From positions 872,441-936,440 of the forward strand of contig NZ_LIVV01000002.1 in NCBI RefSeq assembly GCF_001905825.1: a DNA stretch of 64,000 bases, given 5' to 3'. Positions 41,424 through 51,187 of the stretch are shown here, in pieces. The notes below the pieces were generated by a model. That model ran no database searches and was not told where the DNA came from. It saw only the letters and a program-made list of their open reading frames with translations. The DNA comes from Streptomyces sp. CB02009 (GTDB lineage: Bacteria > Actinomycetota > Actinomycetes > Streptomycetales > Streptomycetaceae). How positions within the stretch are numbered: position 1 is the first letter of the stretch; each line of letters begins with the position of its first letter. The translations under genes were made by a program, and so were the position numbers.

Positions 41424-42545
41424 ATGAGAAGCGTGGGCGTGGAGGAAGAGCTGCTGCTGGTGCACGCCCGCAGCGGCGAGCCGCTCGCGCTGGCCGGCGC
41501 GGTCCTCGCGGCCGCGGACCGGTCCGTGGGCCGGCGGCCGGACGACGAGGGCGAGCCGGAGCACGCCTTCGAGAAGGAACTGCAGAAGGAGCAGGTGGAG
41601 TTCGCCACCGAGCCGGTGACGGAGATGGGCGAACTCCAGGAGGAGATCGTCCGCTGCCGCGCCGAGGCACGTCGCCACGCCGCCTCCGCGGGCGCCCTCG
41701 TCGCCGCCCTCGCCACCTCACCGCTGCCGGCCCTGCCCTCGCTGAACCCGGGCGAGCGATACGCCTGGCTGGGGGAACAGTTCGGCCTGACCGCACAGGA
41801 GCAGCTCACCTGCGGGTGCCACGTCCACGTGTCGGTCGAGTCGGACGAGGAGGGTGTCGCGGTCCTGGACAGGATGCGGCCCTGGCTCGCCGTTCTGACG
41901 GCGATGAGCGCGAACTCGCCCTTCTGGCAGGGCCAGGACAGCCAGTACGCGAGTTATCGCAGCAGAGTGTGGAACCGGCTGCCCTCGGCCGGGCCGACGG
42001 ACGTCTTCGGATCCGCCGACCGGTACCACGAGCAGGTCCGTGCGATGCTCGACACCGGCGTCCTGCGCGACGAGGGAATGATCTACTTCGACGCCCGCCT
42101 TTCGGCCACCTACCCCACCGTGGAAGTCAGGGCGCTGGACGTGTGCCTCGACGCGTCGATGCCGGTACTCCTCGCCGCCCTGGTACGGGGCCTGGTCGAG
42201 ACCGCAGCCAGGGCCTGGCGGGCCGGAGAGCCGCCCTCGCGCGTGAGCACGAGCCTGCTCCGGCTGGCGGCGTGGCGGGCCGGCCGGTCGGGCATGGACG
42301 GCCCCCTCCTCCACCCCGCGACCCTGCGGCAGGAACCGGCGGCGGACGTCGTCAGGGCCCTCCAGGCCCATGTCCGGGAGGCCCTGGTCGAGAGCGGCGA
42401 CGACGAGCGGGTCCGCGCGGGCATCGCCGCTCTGCTGGAACGGGGCAACGGGGCCCGCGTCCAGCGCGATCTCCTGCGTACGCAGGGCAGCCTCGCCTCG
42501 GTGGTGACCCACTGCGCGGGGATCACGGGCGACTCCCCGGCCTGA
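41424..42545 (+). CDS. YbdK-like carboxylate-amine ligase (glutamate-cysteine ligase GCS2 family)
   Basis: A 373-residue protein opening with MRSVGVEEELLLVHARSGEP, the hallmark start of the GCS2/YbdK family. Further landmarks are FEKELQKEQVEFATEP, CGCHVHVSVES (His pair near the active site) and EVRALDVCLDASMP. Members have weak glutamate-cysteine ligase activity, and the true acceptor is often unknown. The ATG at 41424 gives a family-length protein that starts directly with the motif. It follows the second CsbD gene by 61 bases and may be co-transcribed. A run of imperfect 20-base tandem repeats begins at its stop codon. Confidence 0.9.
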   Translation: MRSVGVEEELLLVHARSGEPLALAGAVLAAADRSVGRRPDDEGEPEHAFEKELQKEQVEFATEPVTEMGELQEEIVRCRAEARRHAASAGALVAALATSPLPALPSLNPGERYAWLGEQFGLTAQEQLTCGCHVHVSVESDEEGVAVLDRMRPWLAVLTAMSANSPFWQGQDSQYASYRSRVWNRLPSAGPTDVFGSADRYHEQVRAMLDTGVLRDEGMIYFDARLSATYPTVEVRALDVCLDASMPVLLAALVRGLVETAARAWRAGEPPSRVSTSLLRLAAWRAGRSGMDGPLLHPATLRQEPAADVVRALQAHVREALVESGDDERVRAGIAALLERGNGARVQRDLLRTQGSLASVVTHCAGITGDSPA

Positions 42546-42660
42546 GACGCGATCCTGACGAGGGAGACGCCGATCCCGACGAGGGAGACGCCGATCCGAA
42601 GAAAGAGACGCCGATCCGAAGGGGAAGACGGCGATGCGGCGAGGGAGACGGCGATCCGAC
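42544..42660. repeat. Six imperfect tandem repeats of about 20 bases
   Basis: Copies begin near 42544, 42564, 42585, 42605, 42625 and 42645, each built on GAGACGCCGATCC with a purine-rich spacer. The first copy includes the stop codon of the YbdK-like gene. The array fills most of the gap before the next gene and shows no dyad symmetry. Confidence 0.85.
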
Positions 42661-42735
42661 ACATGCGGTGGGTCGACGCGCAACGTCCCCGTTTCGCTGG
42701 CCGCACGTCAGCGGAACGGAAACTAGGCTCGTGCC

Positions 42736-43578
42736 GTGGAACAGCCTGCGCACCGCGCCGAAGGCGCGGGACCGTTCACCACCCGGCTCACCTGGCACCA
42801 CCCCGAAGGGGGGACGGTCGTATGGGAGTCGCGGCTCGCGCGCAAGCGCGGGGCGCTGTCCGTCCGCGACCCCGGGGGCACGGTCACCCTCTCCCCGACC
42901 GCCGACGCGAAGACGCTCGACCGCCTCCGGAGGCTCAACTCCGTCGCATCGGCTGCGTTCTTCCTCGGCGGGATCCTCTTCGCGCTCGGCGCCGCCCTCG
43001 CCCAGTTCGGCTCCGGCGACCCGACCGAGAGCGCCTCCGTCTACTTCGCGGGCGGACTGTTCTTCAACGTCGGGGGCTACACCTCGCTCCTCCAGGTGCT
43101 CAACGCACCCCGCCACTCACCCCGGGGCGGCCCGCCGGCGACGACCGGCTGGCGGTGGTGGGGCTACGAGCCGATGCGTCTGGACTGGCTCAGCACGTTC
43201 GTGCTGTTCGCCGGGACGCTCGTGTTCGGCGTCAACCTGCTGGACTCCTTCCTGCAGGGGCTCACCGTCCAGCAGACCAACCGCCTGATCTGGGCCCCCG
43301 ACGTGGTCGGTTGCGTGCTGTTCCTGGTGTCGGGCCATCTCGCGTTCGCCGAGATCTGCCACCGCTCCCGGCCCTGCGTCCGCTCGCGCAGCCTCGGCTG
43401 GTGGGTGGTCGTGGTGAACCAGTTCGGGTCGGTGCTCTTCATGGTCTCCGCGGCGGCCGCCTTCACCCGGCCCGCCACCCAGAGCCTGGTCAACGCCGAC
43501 ATCGCCAACTGGGGGACGCTGTGCGGTGCGCTGTGCTTCGCACTCGGCGGCGTACTACAGGCCTTCGAACGTCCCTAG
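42736..43578 (+). CDS. Multi-pass membrane protein of unknown function
   Basis: A 280-residue protein. The N-terminal 65 residues are soluble and beta-rich; then come about six helices, with FFLGGILFALGAALAQFG and a second similar unit ending GTLCGALCFALGGVLQAFERP. The SxxFFLGGxLF-type pattern recalls YrhK-like membrane domains, but I cannot confirm that. The GTG at 42736 is the first start after the repeat array, with no strong ribosome binding site. A short gap separates it from the next gene. Confidence 0.7.
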   Translation: MEQPAHRAEGAGPFTTRLTWHHPEGGTVVWESRLARKRGALSVRDPGGTVTLSPTADAKTLDRLRRLNSVASAAFFLGGILFALGAALAQFGSGDPTESASVYFAGGLFFNVGGYTSLLQVLNAPRHSPRGGPPATTGWRWWGYEPMRLDWLSTFVLFAGTLVFGVNLLDSFLQGLTVQQTNRLIWAPDVVGCVLFLVSGHLAFAEICHRSRPCVRSRSLGWWVVVVNQFGSVLFMVSAAAAFTRPATQSLVNADIANWGTLCGALCFALGGVLQAFERP

Positions 43579-43637
43579 GGGGACGGGCCGCACCGACCGC
43601 CCTCCGACTGTCGGACCGGCTTGTTAGGGTCCGCCCC

Positions 43638-44351
43638 ATGACGATCGAGGGCGCGCACACGCCTGCGCACACCACCACCGACACCCCTGCCCACACCACC
43701 CCTCACACCTCTGCCCGCACCGCCCACCACGGCGCCGGACTGACCCGGCGGGTCATCGAACAGGTGCGGCAGGACCCCGGCGCCTCGGCCCTGGACTACC
43801 GGGACGTCCCCTGGGTGTCCGGCGCCGCGCCTCGCCCGCTCCCCGAGGACGTCCTCGCCCGGACCGTGTTCCCGTCCGGCCGCCCGCTGTCGCCGAGTCT
43901 GCGCGCCTGGCTCCGGTTCGACACGACCCTGCTGGAGCGGCACGGCTGGTTCGCGCCGGAGGGCGGCGGCGTACTCACCCCGCGCCCGCTCGACCGGCTC
44001 GTGGGCGACGAGTTCGGCGCCTGGTGGACGGAGGACTTCGCCCCGTTGGCGGAACGCTTCCCCGAATGCTTCCTGCTGCCCGGCGGTTCCGACTCCCGGC
44101 GCGTCCTGGCGGTCACCGAGCCCGACGAGGAAGGGGAGTACCCCGTTCTCGCCCTCGACATGGACGACCTGCCCTTCGTCGGACTGATGTACCCCGGCTT
44201 CGACGTCTACCTGGCCGAAACCGCCGGCCTCGTCACGCGCGACCCCGGCTCCTACACGTCCCTGTCCCGCCACGACACCTACGGGCCCCGGATGCGCCGT
44301 CACGCCGCCCACTGCCTCGACGGCGAGGTGTGCGCCCAGTACCCCTTCTGA
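43638..44351 (+). CDS. Conserved hypothetical protein, possibly SUKH-like
   Basis: A 237-residue soluble protein with a His/Thr/Ala-rich N-terminal tail (TPAHTTTDTPAHTTPHTSAR) followed by a globular domain (about 35-237) containing RAWLRFDTTLL, FAPLAERFPECFLLPGGSDSRRVLAV and EGEYPVLALDMDDLPFVGLMYPG. The last pattern is reminiscent of SMI1/KNR4 (SUKH) proteins, but without the diagnostic early motif. No Shine-Dalgarno sequence precedes the ATG; instead TAGGGT at 43625-43630 sits seven bases upstream, suggesting a leaderless message. Confidence 0.65.
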   Translation: MTIEGAHTPAHTTTDTPAHTTPHTSARTAHHGAGLTRRVIEQVRQDPGASALDYRDVPWVSGAAPRPLPEDVLARTVFPSGRPLSPSLRAWLRFDTTLLERHGWFAPEGGGVLTPRPLDRLVGDEFGAWWTEDFAPLAERFPECFLLPGGSDSRRVLAVTEPDEEGEYPVLALDMDDLPFVGLMYPGFDVYLAETAGLVTRDPGSYTSLSRHDTYGPRMRRHAAHCLDGEVCAQYPF

Positions 44352-44465
44352 GACGGCACCGCCCCACTCCCACTCCGCCGCCCCGTCCTCTCGGCCGCTC
44401 CCTCCGGCACCCGCCTGCCCGCGCGCGGCGTGCGCGACGCCGCGGACGGGCTCAGACTGGACAGA

Positions 44466-46079
44466 GTGAGCAGCCGCACAGAGCCTGATCCGCAGCCGCA
44501 CCCCACGCAGCAGAAGGGCGCGCGACTCCCGAACCAGACGGTGGCCCTCGCGGCGATGATGTTCGCGGTCGCGATGACCTTCATCGACCAGACCATCGTC
44601 TCCATCGCCGCCCCCGACATCGTGCGCGAACTGGGACTCTCCAGCGCGGGCATGCAATGGGTGGTCAACGCCTACCTCCTCGCCCTCGCCGCGTTCTTCG
44701 CCCTCGGCGGTCGTCTCGCCGACCTCTACGGGCCACGGCGCATCGTCATCATCGGCACCCTCGTGTTCGTCATCGCGTCCGTCCTCTGCGGATGCGTCCC
44801 CTCCGGCGACTACGCCCAGCCCTGGCTCATCACCTTCCGGGCCGTGCAGGGTCTCGGCGCGGCACTGCTCTTCCCGGCCGCGCTGGCCGTGGTCGTGGCG
44901 GTGTTCCCGGTCGAACGGCGGGGCAGGGCCCTCGCCCTGTTCTTCGGGATCTCCGGAGCGCTGACCGCCGTCGGTCCGCTGCTCGGCGGCTGGCTCACGG
45001 CCTCGTGGACCTGGCGCGCCGTGTTCTGGGTCAACGTGCCGGTCGCGATCATCGCCCTGATCCTCACCGGCCTCGCGCACATCGCCGACCGCCCGCGCCC
45101 CGGAACGCTCGACGTGCCCGGCGCCGTCCTCGTCGCCGCAGGCATGGGCCTGAGCGTCCTCGGCTTCCAGCAGGCCTGGTCATGGGGATGGGGGAACTGG
45201 GCGACCTGGCTGTGCGTCGTCGGCGGCCTCGTGATCCTCTACGTGTTCGTACGGTACGAGCGCGGCGTCCGCCACCCGCTGATCGACCTGCGGGTCTTCC
45301 AGGACAAGGCGTTCACGGTGGACTCGGCCGTGCTGTTCTTCGCGATGCTCGCCTTCGTGCCGGTGTTCTTCTTCTCCTCCGTCTACGCGCAGGTGTCCCT
45401 CAGTGCCTCTCCGAACCAGGCGGCGCTCTTCCTGCTGTACTTCTTCGTCGGCTTCGCCCTCGCCTCCCAGTGGGGCGGCCGGATCCTCGACAAACGGGGC
45501 GCGCGCCCGGCGCTGAAGACGGGCACGATCCTGGGCGCGGTCGGCTTCGCCCTGTGGGCCAACGAACTGACGAACCTGTCCATGCACGACCAGTGGCCCT
45601 ACGCGGCCCTCGCCGGCGCGGGCATCGGCTTCATCCTGGCCCCCGCCTCGACGGACGCGGTCAACCGGGCCATCGGCGCCTCGTACGGCGAGGTCACCGG
45701 CATCACGCAGACCGTCCGCAACTACGCGGCGAGCATCGGCCTGGCCGTGTTCGGCACCCTGCTGTCCCGCGCCATGACGGAGAACGTCACCGACACGCTC
45801 CGGGGGAGGGGCATCGACCCCGCCGTCGCCGACCAGGTCGCACGCGGCATCACCGACTCCGTCTCCGGCCACGGCGACGCCACCCCGCCGACCGGCACCG
45901 GCCAGGTCGCCGAGGCCACCCGCGACGCGATGTCGTCCATCCAGATGGACTTCGCCCAGGCCAACCAGTGGGTCTTCTACGGCATGGCCGTGGCCCTGGC
46001 ACTCGGCTTCCTGTGCGCCGTCCGCCACCCTGGCGACCGCGCCACCCCGAAGGACCCGGAGCCCACCCCTCCCAAGTGA
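44466..46079 (+). CDS. MFS drug exporter, DHA2 (EmrB/QacA-like) family
   Basis: A 537-residue transporter with about 14 helices. Family motifs are MTFIDQTIVSIAAPDIVRELGL in the first helix, GGRLADLYGPRRIVI (motif A) and FFGISGALTAVGPLLGGWLT (motif C). The GTG at 44466 is chosen because it begins the hydrophilic N-terminus just before helix 1; a start at 44430 is possible. No dedicated regulator is adjacent. The C-terminal tail ends in a Pro-rich stretch. A drug or metabolite exporter is likely; the substrate is unknown. It is a distant paralogue of the exporter at 6033-7577. Confidence 0.9.
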   Translation: MSSRTEPDPQPHPTQQKGARLPNQTVALAAMMFAVAMTFIDQTIVSIAAPDIVRELGLSSAGMQWVVNAYLLALAAFFALGGRLADLYGPRRIVIIGTLVFVIASVLCGCVPSGDYAQPWLITFRAVQGLGAALLFPAALAVVVAVFPVERRGRALALFFGISGALTAVGPLLGGWLTASWTWRAVFWVNVPVAIIALILTGLAHIADRPRPGTLDVPGAVLVAAGMGLSVLGFQQAWSWGWGNWATWLCVVGGLVILYVFVRYERGVRHPLIDLRVFQDKAFTVDSAVLFFAMLAFVPVFFFSSVYAQVSLSASPNQAALFLLYFFVGFALASQWGGRILDKRGARPALKTGTILGAVGFALWANELTNLSMHDQWPYAALAGAGIGFILAPASTDAVNRAIGASYGEVTGITQTVRNYAASIGLAVFGTLLSRAMTENVTDTLRGRGIDPAVADQVARGITDSVSGHGDATPPTGTGQVAEATRDAMSSIQMDFAQANQWVFYGMAVALALGFLCAVRHPGDRATPKDPEPTPPK

Positions 46080-46185
46080 CGGACCGACAGGGCCCGGCGC
46101 CCGACCGTGATCCGCCTCGGTGTCGGCGGACGGTGGCGCCGCGGGCACCCCGTGAGGAACCCGCGACCGACGCCGCGCGCCGCTC

Positions 46186-47379
46186 TCACTCGCCCGGCGG
46201 ACGCTGCGGGACCTCCGGATCCGGTGTCTGGGGGGTCGGGCCCCGGAAGCGGGAGAGGCTCTTCGTGAGGCTCTTCCAGGGGGAGGGATCCTGCCTGGCC
46301 GTCGCCTGCGACACCGACCGGGGGGCGCCGTCGCCGCCGTTCGCCTCGGCGAGGGCCTCGAGCGCCGACTCTGCGGCCTCCCGGTACAGGTCGCAGGATG
46401 CCGTCATGGCTTCGAGCGCCTTGGCGTACCTGGTGACCATGGCCCGCGCGTGGGCCAGTTCCTCGTCGGGGGTGAGCAGGTGCCAGCCCTGGCGCAGCCG
46501 GGTCAGCACCTGTTCGGCTTCGGTCGGCATCGGCTGCGGCAGCGCGGCGAACTCCTGGATCCTCTCCAGGAGTCGGGTGGGTTCCGTACCGTCCAGGAAG
46601 ACGTTGGGGACCGTGAAGCGCTCCGCGTCGTAGTCGACGGCCTGCGGTGTCGGGGGCAGGATGACGGCGCCGCCGCGCGGTATCCCGACGCCCAGCTCAC
46701 GCTTCATCACGAAGTCGGCGATCAGCGCCTGGTCCGGCGTGGCACGGTGCTCGACCACCCGGTGCCGCAGGCTCGGCGGCAGGAACGCCGTGATCGGCCG
46801 GCGCCCCAGGGCGTCCGGCGTCATCGCCTCGTGCACCACGACATGGATGAACCAGCTCTGCCGGGTGCAGGCCCGCAGCAGACGGCGCAGCTCGTCGTCG
46901 TCCTTCGGGAGGTGGTTCGCCGACCGCAGACGGACGTCCGGCACCGTCTCGTGGTCCCACGGGACCTGCTCGCTGTCGGGCCAGAACACAGTGGCCGGCG
47001 AGGGCCAGCCCGGTTCCCACGCCCGCTCGGCCTCGGCGGCGAGCGCCCAGGAGACACCCCCGGCCTTGGCGCGGCGGGACTCGGGCTCGTACGTGGTCAG
47101 TTGTGCGCGCACCGTGACGTCGTCGGCCACGCGCCAGCGGGCTTCGAAGAGGCGGCGCGCGGACGGGCCGGGGTCGGCCGACTCGTCCCGGGGGTACAGG
47201 TCGGTGGAGGTCGCCGCCTCGACGGGGTCGAGGTCCAGGAAGTCGTCGATCACCCGGGCCGCCTTGAGGGCGAGCAGATTGCGCCGGACGTCCCGCTCGG
47301 GCTCGGGCCCGAGGTGACGCCCGCGCCCGAGCCAGGCGGTGCCGGGGACGGTGGTCGATGAAGTGCTGTTCTTGGCCAT
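46186..47379 (-). CDS. Hypothetical soluble protein
   Basis: A 397-residue protein I do not recognise. It starts MAKNSTSSTTVPGTAWLGRG and has a mixed alpha/beta core (about 30-300) with RNLLALKAARVIDDFLDLDPVE, WFIHVVVHEAM and DFVMKRELGVGIPRGGAVILPP. A long helical segment (about 300-360, RAMVTRYAKALEAMTASCDL) may form a coiled coil. A Pro-rich tail follows. No signal peptide or membrane helix is seen. The ATG at 47379 is the first start after a non-coding gap and is followed by good codon usage; longer upstream readings are Arg-rich and implausible. Confidence 0.6.
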   Translation of the reverse strand: MAKNSTSSTTVPGTAWLGRGRHLGPEPERDVRRNLLALKAARVIDDFLDLDPVEAATSTDLYPRDESADPGPSARRLFEARWRVADDVTVRAQLTTYEPESRRAKAGGVSWALAAEAERAWEPGWPSPATVFWPDSEQVPWDHETVPDVRLRSANHLPKDDDELRRLLRACTRQSWFIHVVVHEAMTPDALGRRPITAFLPPSLRHRVVEHRATPDQALIADFVMKRELGVGIPRGGAVILPPTPQAVDYDAERFTVPNVFLDGTEPTRLLERIQEFAALPQPMPTEAEQVLTRLRQGWHLLTPDEELAHARAMVTRYAKALEAMTASCDLYREAAESALEALAEANGGDGAPRSVSQATARQDPSPWKSLTKSLSRFRGPTPQTPDPEVPQRPPGE

Positions 47380-47596
47380 GGAACCGTTCGGTGGGCGAGC
47401 AGGTCCCGACCAGTATGGTTCCGCAGTCCGGGCGAGGGAAGCGGTACCCCTTCCATGGCGTCGTGGATCGCGTACGGCGGCCCGGCGCAGGTGAACGCAT
47501 TCGGTCATCCGTACGGACGATGCCGCCTGTCTCGGGGCGGGGCTGCACGCGAGGCGGGGCCGCACGGGGCACCGACGCCGGGACGCGGTCGCGTCG

Positions 47597-48424
47597 TCAG
47601 GGGGCGGTCCAGCGCCGCACGGTCTCCTCGTCATGGGTGAGCCACGTGCCGTCGCCGAGCGGCACGGCGGAGACGCCCGGCGTCCGCGGGTACGCGACGT
47701 CGGCGCCGTCCGCGGACGGGGCGCTCCACGTGGAGCGACGGGCGAGGAGCCGGGCGGGTACGCGAGGACGGTTCATGTTGCGTTCCTGCTCGTGTCCGGG
47801 GCGGCGGCTGGGCCTGAGAGCCGTGCGGGCTCCCGGGAGACCCTGCCCCGCCTCGGTGGGGCGGGGGAGACGGCCCGTCAGCCGCAGGACCTCGGCGTTC
47901 GGATCGAAGCCGTGGTCGTCGGCCGGCAGGTCGCCGAGGATGCCGGACCGGATCTCGCCCGTGAGCACGGACAGGACGAACCGGACGCGGGAGACCGGGT
48001 GGTGCTCCCACTCCGGTCCACGGCCCGCGTTCGCCAGGACGGTCCAGTCGTCGGGGTGCACGTCCCCGGAGGTGAGCCAGTAGAGGTGGGCGCCGGTCCC
48101 CTCGATGTACGCGAAGGGAAGCAACCCCGCTCCGGGGGTCTCCAGCTGCTCGGGGCGGGGCTCGGGGCCGATCTCCCACAGCCGGGCCACCACCTCGGCG
48201 CGCTCCTCCTTCACGGCCAGGAGGTCGTAGCCGGGTTCCGCGCAGTCGGGCTCCAGGATCCAGATCGTCTCGTCGAAGACGCCCCCGCCATAGGTGTCGA
48301 CGAGGTCCTTGAAGTCCACCGGCAGCGCACCGCCCAGGCGCTCCTCGATCTCGGTCCAGGCCCGCGGCCGTTGCCCCGCCGGCGGCGGGACGACGCGCGT
48401 GAGCCGTTCCACGTGAGGGTGCAT
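47597..48424 (-). CDS. SMI1/KNR4 (SUKH) family protein
   Basis: A 275-residue protein whose first 150 residues match the SUKH pattern: WTEIEERLGGALPVDFKDLVDTYGGGVFDE, then LLPFAYIEGTGAHLYWLTSG. SUKH domains serve as immunity proteins against nuclease toxins, or as regulators. No toxin gene lies next to it, so it may be an orphan. After about residue 190 the sequence becomes Arg/Pro-rich and then ends VPLGDGTWLTHDEETVRRW, possibly a second small domain. The ATG at 48424 has GGAGA eight bases upstream. It is divergent from the flavoprotein gene. Confidence 0.8.
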   Translation of the reverse strand: MHPHVERLTRVVPPPAGQRPRAWTEIEERLGGALPVDFKDLVDTYGGGVFDETIWILEPDCAEPGYDLLAVKEERAEVVARLWEIGPEPRPEQLETPGAGLLPFAYIEGTGAHLYWLTSGDVHPDDWTVLANAGRGPEWEHHPVSRVRFVLSVLTGEIRSGILGDLPADDHGFDPNAEVLRLTGRLPRPTEAGQGLPGARTALRPSRRPGHEQERNMNRPRVPARLLARRSTWSAPSADGADVAYPRTPGVSAVPLGDGTWLTHDEETVRRWTAP

Positions 48425-48547
48425 CAGATGTCTCCGGGAGCGGGCTCAGGGCCTGGGGACGTCCAGGATAGTGACCTGGTCCGTACGCGCGGCGGCTTCG
48501 GCCGTGCCGCACGTTCCGCCGGCTTCCGCCCTGGGCATAGTGGTGGG

Positions 48548-49882
48548 GTGATCACCAAACGTGGCGAGGCCGGCGACGGCCGCGACGCCGACAGCTCGGG
48601 CTCCGACGGCGCCGGTGACGAAGAGGCACAGGTCATCGTGGTGGGAGCGGGCCCGGCGGGCTCCTCCGCCGCGGTGCACCTCGCGCGAGCGGGTGTGGAC
48701 GTGCTGCTCCTGGAGAAGGGCGGCTTCCCCCGGGAGAAGGTGTGCGGCGACGGGCTGACACCGCGCAGCGTCTACCAGTTGGTGCGGATGGGCATCGACA
48801 TCGACGCGCCGGGCTGGATGCGCAACAAGGGCATGCGCTGGGTCTGCGGCGGCCACCAGGCGGAGATCGACTGGCCGCGCCTGGGTGCCCTTCCCGACTT
48901 CGGGCTCACCCGCAGCCGGCACGACTTCGACGACCTGCTCGCCGCTCACGCCCGCGCCACCGGCGCGCGCCTCCGTACCCATGTGAAGGTGACGGGCCCG
49001 CTGACCGACCGGGCAGGACACGTCGTCGGAGTGTCCGCCTCCCGCGGGCCGGGGCAGGAGCCGGTCCGCTACCGGGCGCCGTTGGTGGTCGCCGCCGACG
49101 GAGCCTCGGCGCGGACGACTCTCGGCCTCGGCTTCGAACGGGACGACAAGCGGCCCGTCGCAGCCGCCGCCCGCCGGTACTACCGCAGCGAGGCCCGTAC
49201 GCACGACCCCTACCTGGAGCTCTGGGCCGACCTGCGCTGTCCCCGCACCGGTCGGGATCTGCCCGGGTACGGCTGGGTGTTTCCCCTCGGGGACGGCCGC
49301 GTCAACGTCGGCCTCGGCGTCCTGCCGCAGCAGCGGCGACGCAGGCCGGTGGACCTGCGAGCGACGCTGGAGCACTGGCTGCCCCGCCTGCCCGCGGACT
49401 GGGGGCTCGACGAGGAGACCGCCGACTCGCCGCTGCGCAGCGCGCCGCTGCCGATGGGACTGAACCGCCGCCCGCAGTACCGGCGGGGCGTGCTGCTCGT
49501 CGGCGACAGCGCCGGCATGGTCAGTCCGTGGAGCGGCGAGGGCATCGCCCAGGCCATGGAGGCCGCCGAGGTGGCGGCGGACATCATCGCCCTGGCCCTG
49601 GCCCGCCCGGCCGGACCCCGCCGGGAACACGCCCTGCACCAGTACCCGGCCGAGATCCAGCGGCGCTGGGCGCGCTACTACCGGCTGGGCAACCTCGCGG
49701 GGGACCTGATCCTCTCGCGCTACGGCTTCCGGCCCGTCCTGCACCCCCGTGTGATGGCCTCGCCCCACGTGCTGCGCACCCTGGCCCGGCTGCTCACCCA
49801 TGTGGCCGACGAGCCCGCACAGGACACCATCGACGCCGTCCTCCACGGGTTGCTGCGGCTCGTTCCCCTTCCACGGAGGTAG
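48548..49882 (+). CDS. Geranylgeranyl reductase-family FAD oxidoreductase
   Basis: A 444-residue flavoprotein. The FAD fold is VIVVGAGPAGSSAAVHLARAG (about 29-49), followed by LLEKGGFPREKVCGDGLTPRS, the pattern typical of geranylgeranyl reductase-like enzymes. The second FAD motif is GVLLVGDSAGMVSPWSGEGI. Family members saturate isoprenoid double bonds of lipids or menaquinone side chains. The start is GTG at 48548, six bases after CATAGT, consistent with a leaderless message; no ribosome binding site is seen. The first 27 residues are Asp/Gly-rich and poorly conserved. Divergent from the SUKH gene. Confidence 0.88.
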   Translation: MITKRGEAGDGRDADSSGSDGAGDEEAQVIVVGAGPAGSSAAVHLARAGVDVLLLEKGGFPREKVCGDGLTPRSVYQLVRMGIDIDAPGWMRNKGMRWVCGGHQAEIDWPRLGALPDFGLTRSRHDFDDLLAAHARATGARLRTHVKVTGPLTDRAGHVVGVSASRGPGQEPVRYRAPLVVAADGASARTTLGLGFERDDKRPVAAAARRYYRSEARTHDPYLELWADLRCPRTGRDLPGYGWVFPLGDGRVNVGLGVLPQQRRRRPVDLRATLEHWLPRLPADWGLDEETADSPLRSAPLPMGLNRRPQYRRGVLLVGDSAGMVSPWSGEGIAQAMEAAEVAADIIALALARPAGPRREHALHQYPAEIQRRWARYYRLGNLAGDLILSRYGFRPVLHPRVMASPHVLRTLARLLTHVADEPAQDTIDAVLHGLLRLVPLPRR

Positions 49883-49942
49883 TCACCACCCGGCTCGGAG
49901 GACGCAACGCCCGGACGCCGTGCGCCCGGTGACCTCCGGGGG

Positions 49943-51187
49943 TCAGACACGGACGATGACGAGGGCGATGTCGTCGCGGGCCCCGCTGGCGACGTCGAGG
50001 CGCGCGAGCAGCGCGTCGGCCAGCTGATCGGGTTCGCGGCCTGCGAGGTCGCCCAGGGCGGTGGTGAGCCGGTCCAGGCCGGTGTCGATGTCCTCGTCAC
50101 GGCGTTCGATCAGCCCGTCGGTGTAGAGGACGAGGGTGTCACCCGGGTGGTAGGGCATGCCTGCCTGCGGCCGGGGAACGTGCTCGGGTCTGGCTCCGAG
50201 CGGCGGGTCGGTGGCCTGGTCCAGCAGCTCGCACGTGCCGTCCGCGTGCAGCAGCACCGGCGGCGGATGCCCCGCGCTGGAGTACACGAGCAGATGGGAG
50301 CGGGTGTCCACGAGCACGCTGACCGCGGTCGCCGCGAGCGCGCCGTCCACCGAGCGGGCGTACATGCCGAGCACTTCCAGCGCCCCGGCCGGCCCGGCCA
50401 CCGCCCGGCTGGCCGCGGACAGCGCGCTGCGGAGCATGCCCATGACGGTGGCCGCCTCCAGCCCGTGCCCCACGACGTCGCCCACGGCGACGGTGAAGCG
50501 CCCCTCGGCCAGGTCGACGGTGTCGTACCAGTCGCCGCACACGTTCAGCGAACCGATCGCCGGCAGGTAGCGCACCGCCACGTCGCTGTGCCGGGCCAGG
50601 TCGGGGGAGTGCAGCATCGCCTCCTGCAAGGTGACGGCGACCTCCCGCTCACGGGCGTGCGCCGCCCGCAGCTCCTCGTTCAGCCGCTGCAGCTCCCGGG
50701 CGCGGACATACAGCTCGGCCTCCATCCCCTCCTCGCGCTCGGTCATCCGCCGCCCCTCGCTCCGGCCCCGGAACCGCCGGGACCGCATGAACGCCGTCAC
50801 GTCCTCCACGCGGTGGATGATCCACGAGACCCGCCCGTCCGCGTTCTTCACCGGGGTGTTCACGGGGGACCACCAGCGTTCCTCGAACACACCGGGCTGC
50901 GCGACGACGGGGATGTCGTACTTCTGCACCGCCATGGTGTCCGCTTCGCCGGTGGCCAGGACCCGTCGCAGCGACGCTCCGAGGTTCTTCACGCCGTCCG
51001 CGCCCGGATCGGCGGGATTGTCGGGGAAGGCGTCGAACATGTGCTGCCCGAGGAGATCCTCCCGGGTGCGGCCGGTGGCCCGGAGGTACGCGTCGTTGAC
51101 ATCCACGATCACCAGATCCGGTGCCAGGACCAGATACGGGCTGGGCGTCGCGGCGAACAACGCGCCGTGGTCGATCTCAGGCCTCAC
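49943..51187 (-). CDS. PAS-PP2C (RsbU/SpoIIE-type) serine phosphatase
   Basis: A 414-residue regulator. It has an N-terminal PAS domain (about 1-130, [22 protein letters not shown]), a helical linker ([20 protein letters not shown]) and a PP2C-type phosphatase domain (about 185-414). Metal and catalytic motifs are intact: [26 protein letters not shown] and RDDIALV. It would dephosphorylate an anti-anti-sigma factor and so free a sigma factor. The GTG at 51187 is divergent from a kinase/phosphatase-like protein across a 150-base shared promoter region, which suggests that the two act on the same pathway. Confidence 0.9.
   Translation of the reverse strand: MRPEIDHGALFAATPSPYLVLAPDLVIVDVNDAYLRATGRTREDLLGQHMFDAFPDNPADPGADGVKNLGASLRRVLATGEADTMAVQKYDIPVVAQPGVFEERWWSPVNTPVKNADGRVSWIIHRVEDVTAFMRSRRFRGRSEGRRMTEREEGMEAELYVRARELQRLNEELRAAHAREREVAVTLQEAMLHSPDLARHSDVAVRYLPAIGSLNVCGDWYDTVDLAEGRFTVAVGDVVGHGLEAATVMGMLRSALSAASRAVAGPAGALEVLGMYARSVDGALAATAVSVLVDTRSHLLVYSSAGHPPPVLLHADGTCELLDQATDPPLGARPEHVPRPQAGMPYHPGDTLVLYTDGLIERRDEDIDTGLDRLTTALGDLAGREPDQLADALLARLDVASGARDDIALVIVRV

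Noticed and set aside
42544..42660. A CRISPR array
   Set aside because: Repeats are contiguous with a 20-base period and no unique spacers, and no cas genes are present.
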